Source: JAPLDB01 sp038230515 (GTDB lineage Bacteria > Bacteroidota > Bacteroidia > AKYH767-A > 2013-40CM-41-45). From it: a stretch of 64,000 nucleotides of DNA. The stretch is taken from contig JBBRND010000005.1 of the NCBI GenBank assembly GCA_038230515.1, positions 1 through 64,000 of the forward strand, read 5' to 3'. The translations under genes were made by a program, and so were the position numbers. Under the pieces are notes generated by a model. The model was not told the origin of the DNA. It did no database searches and saw nothing but the letters and a program-made list of their open reading frames with translations. Below are positions 35,540 through 45,537 of the stretch, one piece after another. Every line of letters begins with the position of its first letter. Position 1 is the first letter of the stretch.

Positions 35540-36214
35540 TCAATTTATGTGATACTCACGAATATCTCGATGCTCATAAATCTTTTCACGTTCCCGCGTA
35601 GCTGCCGGGCTTAATCCAGCATCTGTCATTGCATTTGCCAATTGTGAAGACGCAACTCCGATTGCCGGAGCAACTTTTGAAAAAATAGTTTTGTAAAGCA
35701 CGCGCATTATTTTGTAAGCTGCATTGGGTTCTTTACGGGGAGTAACAGGATAAATATAACCAGGCCTGAAAATGAAAGTTGACTTAAACTGAAGCCGTAT
35801 TAAAATATTTTCTGCGATGCCTTTTGTTCGTGCAAATAAAATTCTGCTTGTTTCTTTTTTGTCAGCGCCTTCTCCGCTGAGAAAACAAAATACTACTGCG
35901 GGGCTGTTATGTTTCAATGTTTCGGCAAATGCTTTGGTGTAGTCAACAGTAATGGTTTCAAATTCTTTTTTCGGCACCTGACCTGTGTACACACCGATGC
36001 AGTAAAAACATGCATCCATATTTTTGAAATGATTTTCGATGGAAGAAAAATTTAAAAAGTCCTGGTGAATAATCTCCGTCAGCTTTGCGTGCTTCATGCG
36101 TATGCTTCGCCTCACGATGGAAGTAACCGAAGAAACATCATCGCGCTTCAAGCAGTTTTCTAAAATCAGTCCGCCAATCATTCCATTGCCGCCTGTGATA
36201 ATAACTTTTTTCAT
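35540..36214 (-). CDS. NAD(P)-binding epimerase/reductase-like protein
   Basis: The 224-residue Rossmann-fold protein starts with the nucleotide-binding motif VIITGGNGMIGG and has ACFYCIGVYTG and FLSGEGAD segments near the middle. The PGYIYP motif near 165 is typical of atypical SDR/NmrA-like and YwnB-like proteins. It is shorter than sugar epimerases, and the classical YxxxK is not evident. Substrate unknown. It is divergent from the SurA-like isomerase gene. Confidence 0.75.
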   Translation of the reverse strand: MKKVIITGGNGMIGGLILENCLKRDDVSSVTSIVRRSIRMKHAKLTEIIHQDFLNFSSIENHFKNMDACFYCIGVYTGQVPKKEFETITVDYTKAFAETLKHNSPAVVFCFLSGEGADKKETSRILFARTKGIAENILIRLQFKSTFIFRPGYIYPVTPRKEPNAAYKIMRVLYKTIFSKVAPAIGVASSQLANAMTDAGLSPAATREREKIYEHRDIREYHIN

Positions 36215-36295
36215 TCGGCAAGATTACGGAATTGGCAGCTACTTCATCATCTCATTACTTCATCAACCACATCATCACCACTTCGTAAAATAAAT

Positions 36296-36303
36296 TACTT
36301 TTG
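36296..36303 (+). promoter_or_regulatory. -7 promoter element TACTTTTG
   Basis: TAnnTTTG match 26 nt before the ATG at 36330. Confidence 0.55.
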
Positions 36304-36329
36304 CGCGCTTCCGAATCCTAAACGCTTTC

Positions 36330-37700
36330 ATGTCTAAAAATAAATTGATTCCTTTACGTACTACCCTTCTTGCTATTGCATGTTGCCTTCTGCAAACTTT
36401 CTCTTTCGCCCAAAAGCCGCAGACGGTTGATCAGGTAATGGCTGTAGTCGGCAGCCACATTATTCTGCGTAGTGATATTGAAAAGCAATACAACCAGACA
36501 ATAGCACAGGGTGAAGCACCATCCGAAAATCTGAAATGCGGCATTTTCGATCAGCTCCTTCTTCAAAAACTCATGGTCAACCAGGCGGCCATTGACAGCG
36601 TTACTCCAACCGAGGCGCAGGTGGACAATGAACTTGAGAAACGCATGAGATATTACACCAAGCAGATAGGCAGCCAGGAAAAACTGGAAGAATATTTTCA
36701 TACCACAGTTGTTCAACTCAAGGCAGAACTTCGAGAGACGATCAAGGATCAGATTACCGTGCAGACCATGCAGGGGAAAATTACAAAAGATATTACAGCT
36801 ACTCCAAATGATGTGCGCGAATACTTCAACAGCATTAATCCGGACAGCGTGCCGTACATTGATGCTGAAATGGAGGTGGCGCAGATTGTGCGCATACCAC
36901 CCATCAATGCAGAAGAAAAGAAAGCAGTGAAAGCACAGCTCGAAGAATACCGTCAGAAAATAATTGATGGTGGGGACTTTGCTGTGTATGCTGCACTGTA
37001 TTCTCAGGATAATTCAACAGCAAAGAAAGGTGGAGAACTAGGTCTCTTCGAGCGCGGCTCCATGGTTCCTGAATTTGAAGCAGTCGCATTTAATCTTAAA
37101 CCGGGAGAAGTTTCTCCTGTCATCGAAACCAAATTCGGTTTTCATATTCTTCAGTTGATTGAGAGGAGAGGAGATCAGATAAATGTGCGGCACATTCTTC
37201 TTCAACCGAAAATTTCTGATGCAGACAATATTCATGCGGTTCAATTTCTGGACAGTGTGCGTAATAAAATTGTGACAGGTGCACTAACTTTTGAAGATGC
37301 TGCAGAAAAATTTTCTGACGATGAAGAAACCCGGTACAACGGTGGCTTACAAATAAACCCTGCCGATGGTACTTCACATTTGTCTCCCGATAAAATGGAT
37401 CGCCTTCTATTCTTCCAGGTGGATACGATGAAGCTGAATGAAGTTTCTCAACCGCTCCTTATGACGACAGTAGAAGGCAAAACAGCTTACCGTTTGGTAC
37501 TGGTAAAAAGTAAAACAAAACCTCACCGCGCAAATCTGAAAGACGATTACCAGAAAATTCAAGAGGTAGCACTGCAGGAAAAACAAAACAAAGCATTGAG
37601 CGACTGGATTGAAAAGAAAAGCAAGAACACTTACATACAAATTAACGACTCCATGAATCAATGCGCAACATTGAAACATTGGCTTAAGGCGGCAAACTAG
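36330..37700 (+). CDS. SurA-like periplasmic peptidyl-prolyl isomerase
   Basis: This 456-residue chaperone for outer-membrane proteins has a signal peptide (~1-27, ending FSFAQ), a SurA N-terminal helical domain (~35-165) and two parvulin domains. The first parvulin domain, at ~175-280, contains GELGLFERGSMVPEFEAVAF and PVIETKFGFHILQL. The second, at ~285-395, contains VRHILLQP and GGLQINPADG. It acts in the periplasm on unfolded beta-barrel proteins. It is followed 30 nt later by a moxR-type gene in the same direction. Length and order match SurA; I leave the gene symbol open because Bacteroidota carry several paralogues. Confidence 0.88.
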   Translation: MSKNKLIPLRTTLLAIACCLLQTFSFAQKPQTVDQVMAVVGSHIILRSDIEKQYNQTIAQGEAPSENLKCGIFDQLLLQKLMVNQAAIDSVTPTEAQVDNELEKRMRYYTKQIGSQEKLEEYFHTTVVQLKAELRETIKDQITVQTMQGKITKDITATPNDVREYFNSINPDSVPYIDAEMEVAQIVRIPPINAEEKKAVKAQLEEYRQKIIDGGDFAVYAALYSQDNSTAKKGGELGLFERGSMVPEFEAVAFNLKPGEVSPVIETKFGFHILQLIERRGDQINVRHILLQPKISDADNIHAVQFLDSVRNKIVTGALTFEDAAEKFSDDEETRYNGGLQINPADGTSHLSPDKMDRLLFFQVDTMKLNEVSQPLLMTTVEGKTAYRLVLVKSKTKPHRANLKDDYQKIQEVALQEKQNKALSDWIEKKSKNTYIQINDSMNQCATLKHWLKAAN

Positions 37701-37730
37701 TTTCAGTAAGTTAGAATTGAATTAAAAATT

Positions 37731-38705
37731 ATGAAGAATTATTCATCGGATGTAGAAGCGGTTCAGGATTTGGTTAAGTCCTACCATATGCTTCGCGCTG
37801 AAATCGGAAAAGTAATAATCGGTCAGGATGAAGTAGTGCGGGATGTGTTGATCTCCATCTTCAGCCGCGGGCATTGCCTTCTTGTTGGTGTACCAGGTCT
37901 TGCAAAAACACTTTTGGTAAATACCATTGCGCAATCACTCGGACTTACTTACAACCGTATTCAGTTCACTCCCGATCTGATGCCTTCTGATATTATCGGG
38001 TCGGAAATTCTTGATGAGAACCGCCAGTTCCGTTTTATAAAAGGTCCGTTGTTTGCAAATATTATTCTTGCGGATGAAATAAACCGCACTCCTCCTAAAA
38101 CACAAAGCGCTTTGCTTGAGTCCATGCAGGAGTATGCAGTAACTGCAGCGGGAAAGCGTTATCCTCTTGATCTTCCTTTCTTCGTTCTCGCAACTCAAAA
38201 TCCGATAGAGCAGGAGGGAACGTATCCGTTGCCGGAAGCTCAGTTAGACCGGTTTATGTTTAACGTGATGCTTACCTATCCTTCGCTTGAGGAAGAAGTT
38301 CAGGTTGTGAAAACTACCACTGGAGATGTTCAGGCAAACATTCAGAAAGTTTTGGGTGCAGATGAAATAAAATTCTTTCAAAATCTTGTGCGCAGAATTC
38401 CTGTACCGGATAATGTGTTGAATTATGCAGTGAAACTTGCTTCTCGCACACGACCAAATACTCCGAGCGCCACCAAAGAAGTGAATGACTATGTATCATG
38501 GGGCGCAGGTCCGCGTGCATCGCAGTATCTTACCATCGGTGCAAAGGCACATGCCGCAGTGAACGGAAAATTTTCTCCTGATATTGAAGATGTGAAAGCA
38601 GTAGCTTCCGCAATTCTGCGTCATCGCATCGTTCGCAATTACAAAGCCGATGCAGATGGAATAAGTGTTGAGAAGATCATTGGCAATCTTCTTACAATGA
38701 ATTAA
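37731..38705 (+). CDS. MoxR-family AAA+ ATPase
   Basis: The 324-residue ATPase has Walker A-like GVPGLAKT near 50, Walker B LADEINRTPPK near 117, sensor 1 ATQNPIEQEGTYPLPEAQLDRF near 155 and a C-terminal lid (SRTRPNTPSATKEVNDYVSWGAGPRASQYL). MoxR proteins act as chaperones with von Willebrand-type partners in maturing other proteins or in stress. The usual partner genes (DUF58, VWA) are not adjacent here; sucD follows. It probably shares a transcript with the SurA-like gene upstream. Confidence 0.95.
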   Translation: MKNYSSDVEAVQDLVKSYHMLRAEIGKVIIGQDEVVRDVLISIFSRGHCLLVGVPGLAKTLLVNTIAQSLGLTYNRIQFTPDLMPSDIIGSEILDENRQFRFIKGPLFANIILADEINRTPPKTQSALLESMQEYAVTAAGKRYPLDLPFFVLATQNPIEQEGTYPLPEAQLDRFMFNVMLTYPSLEEEVQVVKTTTGDVQANIQKVLGADEIKFFQNLVRRIPVPDNVLNYAVKLASRTRPNTPSATKEVNDYVSWGAGPRASQYLTIGAKAHAAVNGKFSPDIEDVKAVASAILRHRIVRNYKADADGISVEKIIGNLLTMN

Positions 38706-38758
38706 AAAAATATAAAATAGCTAATCACTCCTGATTTTTTCGGGACGAAATTATTCTC

Positions 38759-39643
38759 ATGAGTATTCTCGTAAATAAAAACAGCAAGGTAATTGTGCAG
38801 GGCTTCACCGGAAGTGAGGGAACTTTTCATGCACTGCAAATGATTGAATACGGAACCAATGTGGTTGGTGGCGTAACTCCCGGCAAAGGAGGAACAATGC
38901 ATCTTGATCGCCCTGTCTTCAACACAGTTTCTGATGCAGTGAAAGATGCGGGAGCAAATGTCTCCATTGTTTTTGTTCCGCCAGCATTTGCAGCAGATGC
39001 AATTATGGAAGCAGCCGAAGCAGGAATTGAATTGGTAGTAACAATCACGGAAGGAATTCCTACAAAGGACATGATTATCGTGAAAGAATATCTTCGCGAT
39101 AAAAAGACAAGATTGATAGGACCGAATTGCCCGGGCATCATTACTGCTGGAGAATGTAAAGTAGGCATCATGCCGGGCTTTGTTTTCAAGGCGGGAAGAA
39201 TCGGTATCGTTTCAAAATCGGGAACGCTTACTTACGAAGCAGCCGACCAGGTGGTGAAAGCGGGTTTTGGAATTTCTACTGCTATTGGAATTGGTGGAGA
39301 TCCAATTATCGGAACAACAACAAAAGAAGCTGTTGAACTTTTTATGAACGATAAAGACACTGATGGCATTGTAATGATCGGGGAAATCGGTGGCGGCATG
39401 GAAGCAGAGGCAGCGCGCTGGATAAAATCAAACGGAAGTTCAAAACCTATTGTCGGGTTCATTGCCGGGCAAACAGCGCCTCCCGGAAGGCGGATGGGGC
39501 ATGCCGGAGCAATTGTTGGCGGGGCTGATGATACAGCAGCAGCAAAAATGAAAATCATGCGCGAGTGTGGAATTTATGTGTGCGAATCTCCCGCAGTAAT
39601 TGGAACTACAATGGCTGATGTGTTGAAAAAAGTAATGGCATGA
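38759..39643 (+). CDS. sucD: Succinate-CoA ligase, alpha subunit
   Basis: SucD is the CoA-binding, phosphohistidine-carrying subunit of the TCA-cycle enzyme that links succinyl-CoA breakdown to nucleotide phosphorylation. The CoA-binding GFTGSEGTFHA is near 20, GGVTPGKGG and IGPNCPGII follow, and the active-site His lies in RMGHAGAIVGG (about 247). At 294 residues it is full length. The beta-subunit gene sucC is not adjacent, a common arrangement in Bacteroidota. Confidence 0.97.
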   Translation: MSILVNKNSKVIVQGFTGSEGTFHALQMIEYGTNVVGGVTPGKGGTMHLDRPVFNTVSDAVKDAGANVSIVFVPPAFAADAIMEAAEAGIELVVTITEGIPTKDMIIVKEYLRDKKTRLIGPNCPGIITAGECKVGIMPGFVFKAGRIGIVSKSGTLTYEAADQVVKAGFGISTAIGIGGDPIIGTTTKEAVELFMNDKDTDGIVMIGEIGGGMEAEAARWIKSNGSSKPIVGFIAGQTAPPGRRMGHAGAIVGGADDTAAAKMKIMRECGIYVCESPAVIGTTMADVLKKVMA

Positions 39644-39728
39644 AATCGGTTCTGGATTTTCTTAATATTAGGACTTGTTACATAATACTTCCCTATTTAC
39701 TTTCGCTTATCAAATAAAAAATATTCAA

Positions 39729-40601
39729 ATGAAAAAAATCTACTCTCTATTCTTCGTGTTGACATTTTCTGCTTATGCATTTTCGCAAGCACTTCCAAAT
39801 GCAAGCTTTGATAACTGGACTACTCATGGAACTTATGATGATCCTGACAACTGGAATACATTAAATCCAAGCACCTACATTTTGGGTGCGATCACAGCAC
39901 AGAAAGCAACTGGCGCTGATATTCATTCCGGTTCTGCAGCCCTTAAACTCATCACTCTTTATATTGCGATTATTGCTCAAAATGCAAACGGACTTGCCAC
40001 TACAGGCACGATCAATACAACAGCTATGACAATTGATGGCGGTATTGCATACACGCTGCGCCCGGATAGCGTTACCGGCTGGTACAAATGCGATCCGCAA
40101 GGAGGCGACAATGGTTTTGTTGATTTCAGTTTGCTTGATGCTACAGGAACCGATACTGTTGGCTTTGCAGAATTTCTAACTCCCACTACAGCTGTAACTG
40201 CTTACACTTATTTCTCGGTTCCCATTGTTTATCATAATGCAAATACGCCTGCTCTTTCGAGGTGCGTGATGTCTTCAAGTGCTGGGTTTACTAGTGTAGT
40301 TAACAGCACAATGTTTATTGATGATCTTGGGTTGGTATTTAATCCTAATGGAGTGCACGAACCGATTTTTGGAAAAAACATTGTGAACTATAATTCTGTA
40401 ACAAATAAACTCAATGTATTCTCGCAACAACATTCTGCAATTTCTGTTGTTGATGTAACAGGCAAAGAAGTTTTCAAAAGCAACATCAAAGCAGGCAACT
40501 CTGAATTTATTTTGACCAATCTTCCCTTAGGTCTTTATGTTTATTTCATTACTGACGATGAACGGAAAAATACTTCCGCAGGAAAATTTATGGTGGAATA
40601 A
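39729..40601 (+). CDS. Secreted T9SS protein with PCMD-like domain
   Basis: The 290-residue product starts at the ATG at 39729, which gives a good signal peptide (MKKIYSLFFVLTFSAYAFSQ); an upstream in-frame start lacks one. Residues ~21-210 (LPNASFDNWTTHGTYDDPDNW ... DIHSGSAALKL ... TGWYKCDPQGGDNGFVDFSLL ... STMFIDDLGLVF) fit the pattern of the putative carbohydrate-binding PCMD family. The C-terminal ~80 residues are a T9SS type A sorting domain, diverged at the start but ending in LPLGLYVYFIT. It precedes the TonB receptor gene by 24 nt, so both may be co-expressed. Confidence 0.8.
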   Translation: MKKIYSLFFVLTFSAYAFSQALPNASFDNWTTHGTYDDPDNWNTLNPSTYILGAITAQKATGADIHSGSAALKLITLYIAIIAQNANGLATTGTINTTAMTIDGGIAYTLRPDSVTGWYKCDPQGGDNGFVDFSLLDATGTDTVGFAEFLTPTTAVTAYTYFSVPIVYHNANTPALSRCVMSSSAGFTSVVNSTMFIDDLGLVFNPNGVHEPIFGKNIVNYNSVTNKLNVFSQQHSAISVVDVTGKEVFKSNIKAGNSEFILTNLPLGLYVYFITDDERKNTSAGKFMVE

Positions 40602-40625
40602 TTTTTTTCTGATTGAAAGTTTCAG

Positions 40626-43016
40626 ATGAAAAGATTTTTTCTTGTTCTTCAACTCTTCTTATCATTTCAATTTGTTTTTGCACAGACTGCTCTTCTGAAA
40701 GGAACTGTGCGTGATACTGATACCAAAGAAGCTATTCCGGGTGCAAATGTTTTTGATGTGAGAGATCATTCAATTGCTGTAGTGTCTGATGAGAACGGGA
40801 ATTATTCACTCACGATTCCGGAAGGTAAACATGAAATGAATTGCTCATTTATTGGAATGAAAATTGAAACAACGGACATTGATTTCAAAAAAGGAGAAAC
40901 GGTTGTTTACAATTTCAATCTTGCAGCCGAATCGAAAGAGCTGAACACAGTGGTGGTCTCTGCCGGAAAGTTTGAACAGAAACTTGAAGACATTACTGTT
41001 TCGATGGAAGTGCTTAAGTCGTCAGTGATTGAAAATAAAAATGCCAGGAGCATAACAGATGCGCTTGAACAGGTTCCCGGGCTTACTATTCTCGATGGGG
41101 AACCGCAGATACGTTCAGGTAGTGGATATTCGTTCGGGGTCGGCAGCCATGTTGCCATTCTTGTTGACGGATTGCCTGCCATGATCGGTGATCAGGGCAG
41201 GCCAGAGTGGTCTTTCATTCCCACAGAAAATGTGGAACAGGTGGAAGTGATAAAAGGTGCCTCATCTGTACAATTTGGTTCTTCTGCTTTGAGCGGAACT
41301 ATCAACGTGCGCACTTCTTTCCCGAAAGAAAAACCGGAGACGAAAATTAAATTCGATTACGGGCAATATGATATTCCGCGAGGCGAAAATACAAAGTGGT
41401 GGAAAGGTGCTGCACCTTTTTACGGATATTCTTTTCTTCATTCAGAACAATTACTCAAAAATAAAAATCTTGATCTTGTAATTGGGGCGCAATCTTTGTT
41501 TGATCACAATTACATTGGTCCGCCTTTAGCGATGAAAGGTTTTGTATTTAAGTACGATACTACGCTGAATGAGAATGACGTGGCAACTTTACTCACCAGA
41601 TTTAATTTTGCAGTTCGCTATCGTTCGCAAAAAATAAAAGGACTTGCTGTAGGCATAAACGGAAACCTGATGCAGAGCCATGATAATTTTGCATTGATCT
41701 GGATGAATGATTCAAGCGGATTGTACAGGTCTTACCCGAACACGATAACAATATCGGATACACGGATTTTTTATCTCGATCCGTTTGTTGAATATTTTTC
41801 GAAGGGCGGAATTAAACATTCTTTGAAGACACGGATTTTATACAACAATGCCGACGATAACAATAATCAAAGTAATCAGAGCACCGTTTATTACGGAGAG
41901 TATCAGTTGTACAAAGAGCTTTCTTCTCTCGGAGGGTTACATTTCACAGGTGGCATTGTGCTGAATGAAATACGGTCGCATGCGGAATTATATGCGGGAA
42001 GTGGAAGCCCTGACAACGCATTAAATAATTATGCAGCATACACGCAGTTCGACAAGAAATTTAAGGATGTGCTGAATGTTTCTGTTGGCTTCAGAGGCGA
42101 GTATTATGAAATAAATAAAAACGAGAATGTACTGAAGCCGGTTTTCAGAGGAGGATTGTCTCTTGCACTTAGCAAAGCAACTTTTTTCAGAATGAGCTAC
42201 GGGCAGGGTTACCGTTATCCTACTATTACCGAAAAATTCATTTTTACAAATGAAGGCGGCTTATATGTGCTGCCAAATCCAGACCTGCAGCCGGAAACAA
42301 GTCAGAATACAGAAGCGGGCATCAAGCAGGGATTTAAGCTGTGGAACTTTTTCGGATATGTTGACATCGCAGCGTTCTGGCAGGAATATGAAAATACGAT
42401 AGAATACAACTATGCGATCTGGAAACCGGACACAGCGGGATTCAAATTTGTAAATACGGGTAATAGCCGTGTTCGAGGATTGGATTTCTCCGTTGTTGGC
42501 AGTGGAAGATTATTTCAAGGCATTGATCTTACGTTGATGGGCGGCTATACTTACGCTCTTCCGCAAACTACCAATCCGGATTATGTGTATGCTACTGATA
42601 ATCCGGGCCCGAACGGACCTATGCAGCAAAACCTTTCCTTTGCTAAAACGAGTGTTGATACTTCTGATTACATTTTGAAGTATCGCTTTATTCACACTGC
42701 AAAGCTGGACGCTGAACTTACATGGAGATTTATCACTATTGGTGGAGATATGCGCTATTACAGCTTTATGAGAAATATTGATAAAACTTTTTACGACCTC
42801 GATACTAAGTACCTATTAGAAACTGGCATAACGCGATACCGTGAGGATCATAATAAAGGAATCTGGCTTTATGACGCTCGCATCCGCTTTGCGCTGAATA
42901 AAATTTTTTCTGCATCAGTGGTTGTGAATAATGCAGATAACAAATCGTACTCGCTTCGTCCGCTTAAAATTGAATCGCCACGAACAATGGCGGTGCAGGT
43001 TATGGCGAAGTTCTGA
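40626..43016 (+). CDS. TonB-dependent outer membrane receptor
   Basis: This 796-residue receptor imports a large or scarce substrate through the outer membrane with TonB energy. It has a signal peptide (~1-20), an N-terminal carboxypeptidase-D regulatory-like domain (~24-110, LLKGTVRDTDTKEAIPGANVF), a plug domain (~120-235, ARSITDALEQVPGLTILDG ... VEVIKGASSVQFGSSALSGTINV) and a long barrel. There is no SusD partner next to it. The substrate is unknown; the barrel is shorter than in SusC proteins and closer to siderophore/vitamin-type receptors. It follows the T9SS/PCMD gene closely. Confidence 0.93.
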   Translation: MKRFFLVLQLFLSFQFVFAQTALLKGTVRDTDTKEAIPGANVFDVRDHSIAVVSDENGNYSLTIPEGKHEMNCSFIGMKIETTDIDFKKGETVVYNFNLAAESKELNTVVVSAGKFEQKLEDITVSMEVLKSSVIENKNARSITDALEQVPGLTILDGEPQIRSGSGYSFGVGSHVAILVDGLPAMIGDQGRPEWSFIPTENVEQVEVIKGASSVQFGSSALSGTINVRTSFPKEKPETKIKFDYGQYDIPRGENTKWWKGAAPFYGYSFLHSEQLLKNKNLDLVIGAQSLFDHNYIGPPLAMKGFVFKYDTTLNENDVATLLTRFNFAVRYRSQKIKGLAVGINGNLMQSHDNFALIWMNDSSGLYRSYPNTITISDTRIFYLDPFVEYFSKGGIKHSLKTRILYNNADDNNNQSNQSTVYYGEYQLYKELSSLGGLHFTGGIVLNEIRSHAELYAGSGSPDNALNNYAAYTQFDKKFKDVLNVSVGFRGEYYEINKNENVLKPVFRGGLSLALSKATFFRMSYGQGYRYPTITEKFIFTNEGGLYVLPNPDLQPETSQNTEAGIKQGFKLWNFFGYVDIAAFWQEYENTIEYNYAIWKPDTAGFKFVNTGNSRVRGLDFSVVGSGRLFQGIDLTLMGGYTYALPQTTNPDYVYATDNPGPNGPMQQNLSFAKTSVDTSDYILKYRFIHTAKLDAELTWRFITIGGDMRYYSFMRNIDKTFYDLDTKYLLETGITRYREDHNKGIWLYDARIRFALNKIFSASVVVNNADNKSYSLRPLKIESPRTMAVQVMAKF

Positions 43017-43157
43017 TTGTGCAATTGAATAACGAATCAAGTGCGAATAAACGCATTACAAAACGTTGCTCAGTTTAAGATTGCACAAATTTTTTGTTGA
43101 GAAAGTTTCTGGGCTGAAATCATTTTCCATTGTTCAACGGTTTTCTTTGCAACGATT

Positions 43158-43802
43158 ATGAAAGACGATTTTAAGACGCAAGGAATGCGCAAGAAGCTAC
43201 TTGGAGTGCTTCGCGAAAAGGGAATTGATGATCAAAATGTTCTAGCTGCGATGATGAGAGTGCCGCGACATTTTTTTATGGATAAGACTTTCCTGAATCA
43301 GTCGTACACTGACATTGCATTCAAGATTGGAGCAGGACAAACAATATCTCAACCTTACACTGTTGCCTATCAAACCTCACTGCTTGATGTAAAGAAGGGA
43401 GATAAAATTCTTGAGATTGGAACAGGAAGCGGATACCAGACAAGTGTTCTTATCCAGATGGGAGCAAAGGTTTTTTCTATCGAAAGGCAGAAAGAACTTT
43501 TTGATAGAACGAAGGATTTTCTTCCTTCGATAGGATACAATGCAAGACTTTTTTATGGTGATGGTTATAAAGGGTTACCTGCCTTTGCTCCATTTGATAA
43601 ATGCCTTGTTACTTGTGGAGCTCCTTTGGTTCCTCAGGATTTATTAAGTCAATTGAAAGTGGGAGGTATCCTTGTTATTCCCGTTGGTGCGGGCGATGTT
43701 CAGGTAATGACTACTGTTTTGAAGACAACAGAAAAAGATTTTGAAACACACGAACTGAAGGAATTCAAATTTGTGCCGATGCTTGCGGAGAAAGAATGGT
43801 GA
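43158..43802 (+). CDS. pcm: Protein-L-isoaspartate O-methyltransferase
   Basis: Pcm methylates isoaspartyl residues of aged proteins so that they can revert to aspartate. The N-terminal VPRHFFMD, the AGQTISQPYTVAYQ motif and the SAM-binding ILEIGTGSGYQT near 96 are diagnostic. At 214 residues it is normal in size. A loose -7 like CTTTGCAACG lies 10-15 nt before the start. It stands alone between the TonB receptor gene and convergent purE. Confidence 0.95.
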   Translation: MKDDFKTQGMRKKLLGVLREKGIDDQNVLAAMMRVPRHFFMDKTFLNQSYTDIAFKIGAGQTISQPYTVAYQTSLLDVKKGDKILEIGTGSGYQTSVLIQMGAKVFSIERQKELFDRTKDFLPSIGYNARLFYGDGYKGLPAFAPFDKCLVTCGAPLVPQDLLSQLKVGGILVIPVGAGDVQVMTTVLKTTEKDFETHELKEFKFVPMLAEKEW

Positions 43803-43858
43803 GGTCTATTTTAAAATCTATTAACCTTCGCCTTTTAATTTACTTTTTCGAATAGTGA

Positions 43859-44368
43859 TCAGAGATTCCTTTCGCTACTCTTCCCCATCTCTTTGTTGCT
43901 GTTTGCGACTTTCTCTTTCAGTTTTTCTTTAAAAGCTGCTACACGTTTCAATACATCAGCATCTGATGTTCCTATGATTTGAGCTGCGAGTATGCCTGCG
44001 TTCTGCGCTGCGTTGAGTGCAACGGTTGCAACAGGAACTCCGTTTGGCATTTGTAAAATAGAAAGAACAGAGTCCCAACCGTCAATGCTGTTGGAAGATT
44101 TTATCGGAACTCCGATAACAGGAAGAGGAGTGAGGGAAGCAGTCATGCCCGGAAGATGAGCCGCACCACCTGCACCCGCAATAATCACTTTCAATCCGCG
44201 ATCAACAGCAGTGCTTGCATACTCAAACATTTTATCCGGAGTGCGGTGGGCTGAAACTATTGATATTTCGAAAGGAATTTTTAACTCTTCTAAAATTTTT
44301 GCTGCTTCATTCATGATGGCAAGGTCAGATTGACTGCCCATTATAATGCCGACTTGCGCTTTGTTCAT
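43859..44368 (-). CDS. purE: N5-carboxyaminoimidazole ribonucleotide mutase PurE
   Basis: PurE class I converts N5-CAIR to CAIR in purine synthesis. The GSQSDLAIM substrate motif, the SAHRTPDKM motif with the catalytic His near 43, and GGAAHLPGMTASLT are all present. At 169 residues it is complete. It starts 4 nt after the stop of purK in the same direction, so purK and purE are translationally linked and supply successive pathway steps. Confidence 0.97.
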   Translation of the reverse strand: MNKAQVGIIMGSQSDLAIMNEAAKILEELKIPFEISIVSAHRTPDKMFEYASTAVDRGLKVIIAGAGGAAHLPGMTASLTPLPVIGVPIKSSNSIDGWDSVLSILQMPNGVPVATVALNAAQNAGILAAQIIGTSDADVLKRVAAFKEKLKEKVANSNKEMGKSSERNL

Positions 44369-44371
44369 AGT

Positions 44372-45520
44372 TTAGTTTTCTGAAATAACTTTCAAAATCT
44401 GCTTCACTCTTTTCGCTTTCTCTTTTGCTTCTTCAATTGTTTTTGCAACAACAGTTACGTGCCCCATCTTGCGAAAAGGTTTGGTTGTTTTCTTTCCGTA
44501 AAGATGTACATAAACTCCTTCTATCGCAAGAGCTTTTTCAAGCCCTTCATATTTTGCTTCTCCGGAAAAATCTTTTTCTCCGAGAAGATTTACCATTACT
44601 GAAGGAGAAATAATTTCTGTTGATCCGAGAGGAAGATTTAAAATTGCACGAAGGTGCTGCTCATATTGCGAAGTAATGTTGGACTCGATTGTTTGGTGTC
44701 CGCTGTTATGAGGGCGGGGTGCAATTTCGTTTACCAGTACTTCGCCTTCTTTCGTTACAAACATTTCCACAGCGAGTACTCCCACTATTTTCGAATCAGT
44801 TGCAATTTTTCTTGCGATTGCTTCTGCGTTCTCTTCAATCTCTTTTGAAATATGTGCAGGAGAAAAAAGAAACTCAACAAGATTTGCCTCCGGATTAAAT
44901 TCCATCTCAACCACAGGAAAAGTTTTTACTTCTCCGTTTTCATTCCGAGCAACAATCACCGCAATTTCCTTTTCAAACGGAATGTATTTTTCAAGTATTG
45001 AAGGAGCATCAAATCCTTTTTCAAAATCTGCTTCTGTTTTAATTACCTGCACACCTCTTCCGTCATATCCTCCTTTGCGGAGTTTCTGAACGAACGGAAG
45101 AAAGTGTGTGTATTCGCCCAACTGATTTTTCTTTTCAATGAAATGAAATTCTGCCGTAGGAATTTTATTCGTGCGGTAAAATATTTTTTGTGACCCTTTA
45201 TCCTGAACAAGTCTAATGATGTTCGGTTGAGGAAATACTTTCACTCCTTCTCTTTCCAGTTGCTCCAGCGCCTCCACAGCTACGTGCTCTATCTCGATAG
45301 TGAGCAGATCAACTTTTTTTCCAAAGTCATAAACGGTTTTGAAATCTTTAAAATCTCCGACTGTAAATTCATCACAAAGATTTTTACATGGAGCATTAGC
45401 ATCAGGATCGAGAACAGCATTTGAAATGTTGAAGTCAGTTGCCTTCTGCAAAAGCATTCGTCCAAGCTGCCCGCCTCCAAGTATTCCGAGCTTTAAATTT
45501 CCGTAAAATGTTTTAGCCAT
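44372..45520 (-). CDS. purK: N5-carboxyaminoimidazole ribonucleotide synthase PurK
   Basis: This ATP-grasp enzyme makes N5-CAIR from AIR, bicarbonate and ATP. The N-terminal LGILGGGQLGRML, the KLRKGGYDGRGVQ ATP-binding segment, EKEIAVIVARN and the active-site VNEIAPRPHNSGH are all present. I start at the ATG at 45520 (MAKTFYGNLK); a TTG at 45541 overlaps the upstream stop codon and would add seven residues. It lies between a lipid A acyltransferase gene and purE, all on the minus strand and tightly spaced. Confidence 0.96.
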   Translation of the reverse strand: MAKTFYGNLKLGILGGGQLGRMLLQKATDFNISNAVLDPDANAPCKNLCDEFTVGDFKDFKTVYDFGKKVDLLTIEIEHVAVEALEQLEREGVKVFPQPNIIRLVQDKGSQKIFYRTNKIPTAEFHFIEKKNQLGEYTHFLPFVQKLRKGGYDGRGVQVIKTEADFEKGFDAPSILEKYIPFEKEIAVIVARNENGEVKTFPVVEMEFNPEANLVEFLFSPAHISKEIEENAEAIARKIATDSKIVGVLAVEMFVTKEGEVLVNEIAPRPHNSGHQTIESNITSQYEQHLRAILNLPLGSTEIISPSVMVNLLGEKDFSGEAKYEGLEKALAIEGVYVHLYGKKTTKPFRKMGHVTVVAKTIEEAKEKAKRVKQILKVISEN

Positions 45521-45537
45521 TCTAAAATCTACATTCT